64,000 nt of DNA. Source: Gemmatimonadota bacterium. Lineage in GTDB: Bacteria > Gemmatimonadota > Gemmatimonadetes > Gemmatimonadales > GWC2-71-9. Under the pieces are notes generated by a model. That model was not told where the DNA came from. It worked only from the letters and a program-made list of their open reading frames with translations, and made no database searches. Below, in pieces: positions 60,268-64,000 of the stretch. The first letter of the stretch is position 1; each line of letters begins with the position of its first letter. The translations under genes were made by a program, and so were the position numbers. Location: positions 1 to 64,000 of the forward strand of contig QHUL01000049.1 in NCBI GenBank assembly GCA_003222115.1. Reading direction: 5' to 3'.

Positions 60268-61932
60268 ATGACCGCCACGCCGATTACCGCTCCCGTGGAA
60301 CCGGGTCCGCGCGCGCCGGTGCGCTCCGCGGCGGACCTGCTCCACGACGCTCGGGCTCGGGAGCGCGCGGCCTGCATCCCCGAGGCGGCCGCGTTGTACG
60401 AGGCGGCGATCGCCGCGGCGCAGCCCGCGGGCGAGCACGCGGCGTTGGCCGAGGCGCTGCGGCGCTTCGCCGTCCTGCGCCACCGCCGGGGCGAATCGGC
60501 CGAGGCACGGGAGCTGTGCCGTCGGAGCCACGCCGTGGCGTGCCATGCCGGCAACGCCGTGCTCGCGGGCGAGGCCCTCAACACGCTCGGCGGCATCGAC
60601 CTGGCGACGGACGCCGTCGTCGATGCCCGCCAGAACTTCCTCCGCGCCCTCGAGCTGGGCGGGCAGAGCCGCGAGCTGCGCGCGCGGGTCGAGCAGAATC
60701 TCGGCATCCTCGCGAACATCCAGGGGGAGTTCGACGAAGCGCTGGCGCACTATGGGCGGTCCCTCGAGGCGTACCGCGCGTCGAACGACGAGCATGGCTG
60801 CGCGATCGCCTACCACAACCTCGGCATGGCCAGCGCGGACCGCCAGCAGTTCGACGAAGCGGAGCGGTACTTCCGGCAGAGCTACGAGATCGCCGAGCGC
60901 GCGAGCGACCTGCACCTCCAGGGGCTGTGCCTGGTCAACCACGCGGACGTGCACCTCGTCCGGGAGCGCTATGAGGACGCGCGGCGCAACGCCGAGACCG
61001 CGCTCGCCCTGTTCGATCAGCTCGACGCGCGCAGCGACAAGGCCGACGCGTATCGCGTGCTCGGCATGGTGTTTCGCGAGACCGGCCGACCCGCGCTCGC
61101 CGAGGCGCGGCTCCGGTCGGCGATCGAGCAGGCGATGAGCTCGGACGCGGTCCTGAACGGGGCGGAGGCCTCGCGCGAGCTGGCGCTCCTCTATCAGTCG
61201 ATGGGCCGAAACCAGGAGGCGCTCACCCTCCTGAACGACGCCCACCGCCTGTTCAGGCGCCTCAACGCGCGCGTCGACCTGGTGCACGTCGACGGCAAGC
61301 TGGCGGAGCTCGAGGCCACGTATCTGGCGGTGGTACGCGAGTGGGGCCAGTCCATCGAGTCCAGCGACCCCTACACCTTCGGGCACTGCGAGCGGGTGGG
61401 ACGGCACGCCGTGGCCGTGGCGTGCGCGCTCGGACTGGACCCGCACGCCCAGACGACGGTGCGGCTGGGTGCCTACCTCCACGACCTCGGGAAGGTGCGC
61501 GTGCCGCATGAGATCCTGAGCAAGCCCGGCCCGCTGACGCGCGACGAGTTCGAAGTGGTGCAGATGCACCCGATCTGGGGTATCGAGCTCCTCGCCGGCG
61601 TCGAGTTCCCCTGGGACATCAAGCCCATCATCCGCTGGCACCACGAGCGCTTCGACGGGACGGGCTACCCGGACCGGCTGCGGGAGGACGAGATTCCGCT
61701 GTCCGCGCAGGTCGTGGGGATCGCGGACGTGTACGACGCCCTCACCACTGCGCGACCCTATCGGCCGGCGTTTGCGCGCGCGGCGGCGCTCGCGGAGATC
61801 GGGCGCTCCCGGGGTATGTGGTCGGGGGCGGTCTACGGCGCCTTCCTCGCCGCGCTGGCCCGGCCACCGGCCTCACAAGCGGGGGCTGCCGCCAACGAGG
61901 CGCGCCCCGTCTTCTCGCGTCTCACCGTCTAA
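60268..61932 (+). CDS. TPR/HD-GYP protein (putative c-di-GMP phosphodiesterase)
   Basis: Soluble 554-residue protein. Residues about 25-330 are TPRs (NTLGGIDLATDAVVDARQN, QNLGILANIQGEFDEALAHY, HNLGMASADRQQFDEAERY), closely resembling the TPR module of the upstream duplicated protein. An HD-GYP domain occupies about 350-535: HDLGKVRVP (405-413), HPIWGIELL and the GYP signature HHERFDGTGYPDRL (458-471), followed by DVYDALTTARPYRPA. All metal ligands look present, so an active c-di-GMP phosphodiesterase is plausible, with the TPR part as its sensor. The GTG/ATG region has a GAGGTC site. It closes the lipoprotein array. Confidence 0.88.
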   Translation: MTATPITAPVEPGPRAPVRSAADLLHDARARERAACIPEAAALYEAAIAAAQPAGEHAALAEALRRFAVLRHRRGESAEARELCRRSHAVACHAGNAVLAGEALNTLGGIDLATDAVVDARQNFLRALELGGQSRELRARVEQNLGILANIQGEFDEALAHYGRSLEAYRASNDEHGCAIAYHNLGMASADRQQFDEAERYFRQSYEIAERASDLHLQGLCLVNHADVHLVRERYEDARRNAETALALFDQLDARSDKADAYRVLGMVFRETGRPALAEARLRSAIEQAMSSDAVLNGAEASRELALLYQSMGRNQEALTLLNDAHRLFRRLNARVDLVHVDGKLAELEATYLAVVREWGQSIESSDPYTFGHCERVGRHAVAVACALGLDPHAQTTVRLGAYLHDLGKVRVPHEILSKPGPLTRDEFEVVQMHPIWGIELLAGVEFPWDIKPIIRWHHERFDGTGYPDRLREDEIPLSAQVVGIADVYDALTTARPYRPAFARAAALAEIGRSRGMWSGAVYGAFLAALARPPASQAGAAANEARPVFSRLTV

Positions 61933-61989
61933 GGGTTGGGGGCGCGCGGCACCTGGCGCCGCCCGCCGAGTCGTGGAATCTTAGGCGTC

Positions 61990-63666
61990 ATGCCGACCGC
62001 CGTTTCCCCCCTGCGCCGTTTCGCCCTCATGGTCGCGCTCCTCGTCCTCGGGGCGCCGGGCTGCGCGCGCCGCAGCGGCTGCGCGGGCGACTACTGCGGC
62101 ACCCTGGTTTTCGTCACTGGGTCCGAGCCGGACATTCTGCTGCCACCGTTGACGCAGTCGAGCGTGGGGCGGGACATTCACGACCAGATCTTCCTAAAGC
62201 TGGCCGATCTCGGCATGTCCATGAACACGGTGGGCGACGAGGACTTCGAGCCGCTGCTCGCCCAGCGGTGGGAGTGGAACGGCCCGCGGACGCTCGTATT
62301 CCATCTCGATCCGCGGGCACACTGGCAGGACGGCCAGGCCGTGACCGCGGGCGACGTCGCCTTCACGTTCGACGCCTACACGGACCCGAAGGTCGCCTCG
62401 CCCTCCGCACAGGATCTGCGCTGGATCGGCGCTGTGACGGCCCGCGACTCCCTCACCGCCGTGTTCCGGTTCCGGCGGCGATACCCGGAGATGTTCTATG
62501 ACGCCGCGTGCCGCATGCGCATCCTCCCGGCACACCTGCTGCGCTCGCTGCCGCGCGAGGGGTGGAGGACCGCGCCGTTCGGACGCGCGCCGGTCGGGAG
62601 CGGGCCGTATCGATTCGTGGCCTGGAAGGCGGGCGAGACCATCGAGCTAGCGGCAGACTCGACGTTCTTCCTCGGCCGGCCGCACATCCGGCGGCTGATC
62701 TGGCGCTCGGCGCCGGACCTCCAGGTCGCGATCAGCCAGCTCATCGCCAACCAGGCGGACGCGCTCGAATTCCTCGGACCCCCGGACAACGTGCGGCGCG
62801 TGCGGGCGGCACCGCAGCTCACCCTCTATCCGTACAAGAGTTCAAACTACGCCTACCTCGGGTTCAACCTGGTCGCGAACGGCGACGCCGCACGGCCGCA
62901 CCCCATCTTCGGCGATCGCGACGTGCGGCGTGCCTTGGCGATGTCCGTGGACCGCGCCCACCTGTTACAGAGCGTGTTTGGAGACCTCGGGAAGGTCCCC
63001 CCGGGGCCGATGCCCCAGCTGTCGTGGATCTGGGATCCCGAGACGCGCCAGCTTCCCTACGACACCGCACAGGCCGCCCGGCTGCTCGCGGCGCGGGGCT
63101 GGCGCGACTCGGACGGCGACGGGATCCGCGACCGACACGGCGAGAAGCTCGCCTTCCGGCTGCTCGTCCCCACGACGAGCTCCGCACGCCGGCAGTACGC
63201 TCGCCTGCTCCAGGAGCAGCTCCGCGCCGTCGGGGCGGAGGTCGAGATCGACGAGGTCGAGAACAGCGTGCTCATCGACCGGGCGCGTGGCGCGAAGTTC
63301 GACGCCGTCCTGGGAGCTTGGAACCCCGACTTGAGCCCGGCCGCCAGCATCGCGTCGACCTGGACCCGCGCGGGGTTCGGCGGGTCCAACTGGCTGCGCT
63401 ACGCGAACCCCGAGTTCGAGCGGCAGGTGGAGCGGGCGAGCACTGCCGGAGGCCGCGACGCGGCCCGCGCCGCGTGGCGTGCCGCGATCGAAACGCTCAA
63501 CACGGACGCCCCCGCCGTGTTCCTGTACTCCCCCGACAACGTGGCGGCGGTGCATTCGCGCGTTGCCGACGTGCGCATTCGGCCCGATTCGTGGTGGGCT
63601 CTCGTCCGCACGTGGCGGATTCCTGCCGACCGTCTGATCGATCGAGATCGTGCTTCGGGCCCATAG
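61990..63666 (+). CDS. Extracellular solute-binding lipoprotein, family 5 (peptide/nickel-type)
   Basis: Substrate-binding lipoprotein of 558 residues; lipobox GAPGC with C25. The cluster-C fold is shown by TLVFHLDPRAHWQDGQAVTAGDV, GSGPYRFVAW, RDVRRALAMSVDR and ARLLAARGWRDSDGDGI. Partner permease and ATPase genes are not in the window. The ATG at 61990 is the start; the preceding 54 bases add only a non-homologous extension. It begins 57 bases after the HD-GYP stop and may be independent of the array. Confidence 0.88.
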   Translation: MPTAVSPLRRFALMVALLVLGAPGCARRSGCAGDYCGTLVFVTGSEPDILLPPLTQSSVGRDIHDQIFLKLADLGMSMNTVGDEDFEPLLAQRWEWNGPRTLVFHLDPRAHWQDGQAVTAGDVAFTFDAYTDPKVASPSAQDLRWIGAVTARDSLTAVFRFRRRYPEMFYDAACRMRILPAHLLRSLPREGWRTAPFGRAPVGSGPYRFVAWKAGETIELAADSTFFLGRPHIRRLIWRSAPDLQVAISQLIANQADALEFLGPPDNVRRVRAAPQLTLYPYKSSNYAYLGFNLVANGDAARPHPIFGDRDVRRALAMSVDRAHLLQSVFGDLGKVPPGPMPQLSWIWDPETRQLPYDTAQAARLLAARGWRDSDGDGIRDRHGEKLAFRLLVPTTSSARRQYARLLQEQLRAVGAEVEIDEVENSVLIDRARGAKFDAVLGAWNPDLSPAASIASTWTRAGFGGSNWLRYANPEFERQVERASTAGGRDAARAAWRAAIETLNTDAPAVFLYSPDNVAAVHSRVADVRIRPDSWWALVRTWRIPADRLIDRDRASGP

Positions 63667-63677
63667 GTAAGGGCCCG
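63656..63677. terminator. Hairpin between convergent genes
   Basis: CGGGCCC (63656-63662) pairs with GGGCCCG (63671-63677) around the stop of the binding-protein gene. It lies between two convergent genes and is symmetric. No clear U-tract. Confidence 0.5.
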
Positions 63678-63699
63678 TGCCGCTGGACCGCGCTCCCCC

Positions 63700-64000
63700 T
63701 CAGGGCAGCGCGCTGGTGGTGCCCTGCGGCAGGATCTGATCGAGAATGAATGCGTAGCGGATCGCCCACTCGTGCAGCGCGTCGTAGCGACCGGATGCTC
63801 CCCCGTGGCCGGCTCCCATGTTGGTGCGGAGCAGCAGCACGTGGTCGTCGGTCTTGGTGGCGCGCAGCTTGGCCACCCACTTGGCCGGCTCCCAGTAGCC
63901 GACGCGGGGGTCGTTCAACCCGGCCGTGACGAGCATCGCCGGATACGCCTGGCGGGTGACGTTGTCGTAGGGGGAGTACGACTTCATGTAGCTGTACCAC
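63700..64000 (-). CDS. S9-family (oligopeptidase B-like) serine peptidase, partial C-terminus
   Basis: C-terminal 99 residues of a prolyl-oligopeptidase-family enzyme; the N-terminal propeller lies beyond the right edge. The tail matches the family well: [20 protein letters not shown], then [20 protein letters not shown] with the catalytic Asp, and [13 protein letters not shown] with the catalytic His. The spacing is as in oligopeptidase B. Whether the enzyme is secreted cannot be seen. It is convergent with the binding-protein gene. Confidence 0.85.
   Translation of the reverse strand, partial: WYSYMKSYSPYDNVTRQAYPAMLVTAGLNDPRVGYWEPAKWVAKLRATKTDDHVLLLRTNMGAGHGGASGRYDALHEWAIRYAFILDQILPQGTTSALP

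Noticed and set aside
61936-61989. Terminator between the HD-GYP gene and the binding-protein gene
   Set aside because: A GGCGC/GCGCC pairing exists but it is short, and alternative pairings are equally good.

Overview
The window looks like a chromosomal segment of a GC-rich (roughly 70% G+C by eye) diderm bacterium. Outer-membrane traits are plain: a TonB-dependent receptor, a porin-like barrel, SurA-type chaperones, an LPS-type heptosyltransferase, many lipoproteins and an FtsEX-EnvC module. Several secreted proteins have signal peptides ending just before Gln (as in ALAAQ, PLAAQ, IRAQ). Together with the high GC, GTG/TTG starts and GTGA/ATGA gene overlaps, this suggests Gemmatimonadota. 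That assignment is an inference; no rRNA or marker tree is available here.

Layout. 1-5087 (minus): partial EamA transporter, hybrid histidine kinase, uvrA. 5225-8606 (plus): flippase-like membrane protein, triple-FHA protein, PP2C phosphatase. 8622-13802 (minus): malic enzyme, PEP carboxykinase and an HD hydrolase behind a good sigma70-type promoter. 13892-21843 (minus): protein repair methyltransferase, endonuclease IV, and a metal (probably zinc) uptake cluster made of a porin-like barrel, substrate-binding protein, permease, TonB receptor and two related small CALCHF proteins, with no ABC ATPase. 21885-23318 (plus): GGDEF regulator. 23331-33250 (minus): a chain of ten genes, lepA to envC, nearly all overlapping or abutting. 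33354-34418: short rho. 34425-37289 (minus): M28 peptidase and a DUF4384-like protein. 37461-47096 (plus): DUF58, BatA-like, mfd, two parvulin-type foldases, pdxA. 47061-49971 (minus): hisG, hisZ, CorC-like protein. 49991-54574 (plus): hisD, CDF exporter, typA, an acidic 83-residue protein, tRNA-Ile.

From 54649 the window becomes accessory: an unrecognised regulator-like gene beside the tRNA, then a plus-strand array (55442-61932) of five lipoproteins, four sharing a C-terminal Tyr-Ala-x-Ala-Trp ending and the fifth a related one, interleaved with a duplicated TPR protein and a TPR/HD-GYP protein. I consider this array the best candidate for an undescribed system. The window ends with a peptide-type binding lipoprotein and a partial S9 peptidase.

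A second theme is small iterated-oligomer hairpins. Two intergenic copies (5115-5190 and 52161-52239) share a framework, and similar palindromes or tandem oligomers lie in frame inside uvrA, mfd, pdxA, envC, waaF-like and batA-like genes.

No stretch longer than 300 bases lacks a gene. I saw no rRNA, CRISPR array, transposase or integrase.
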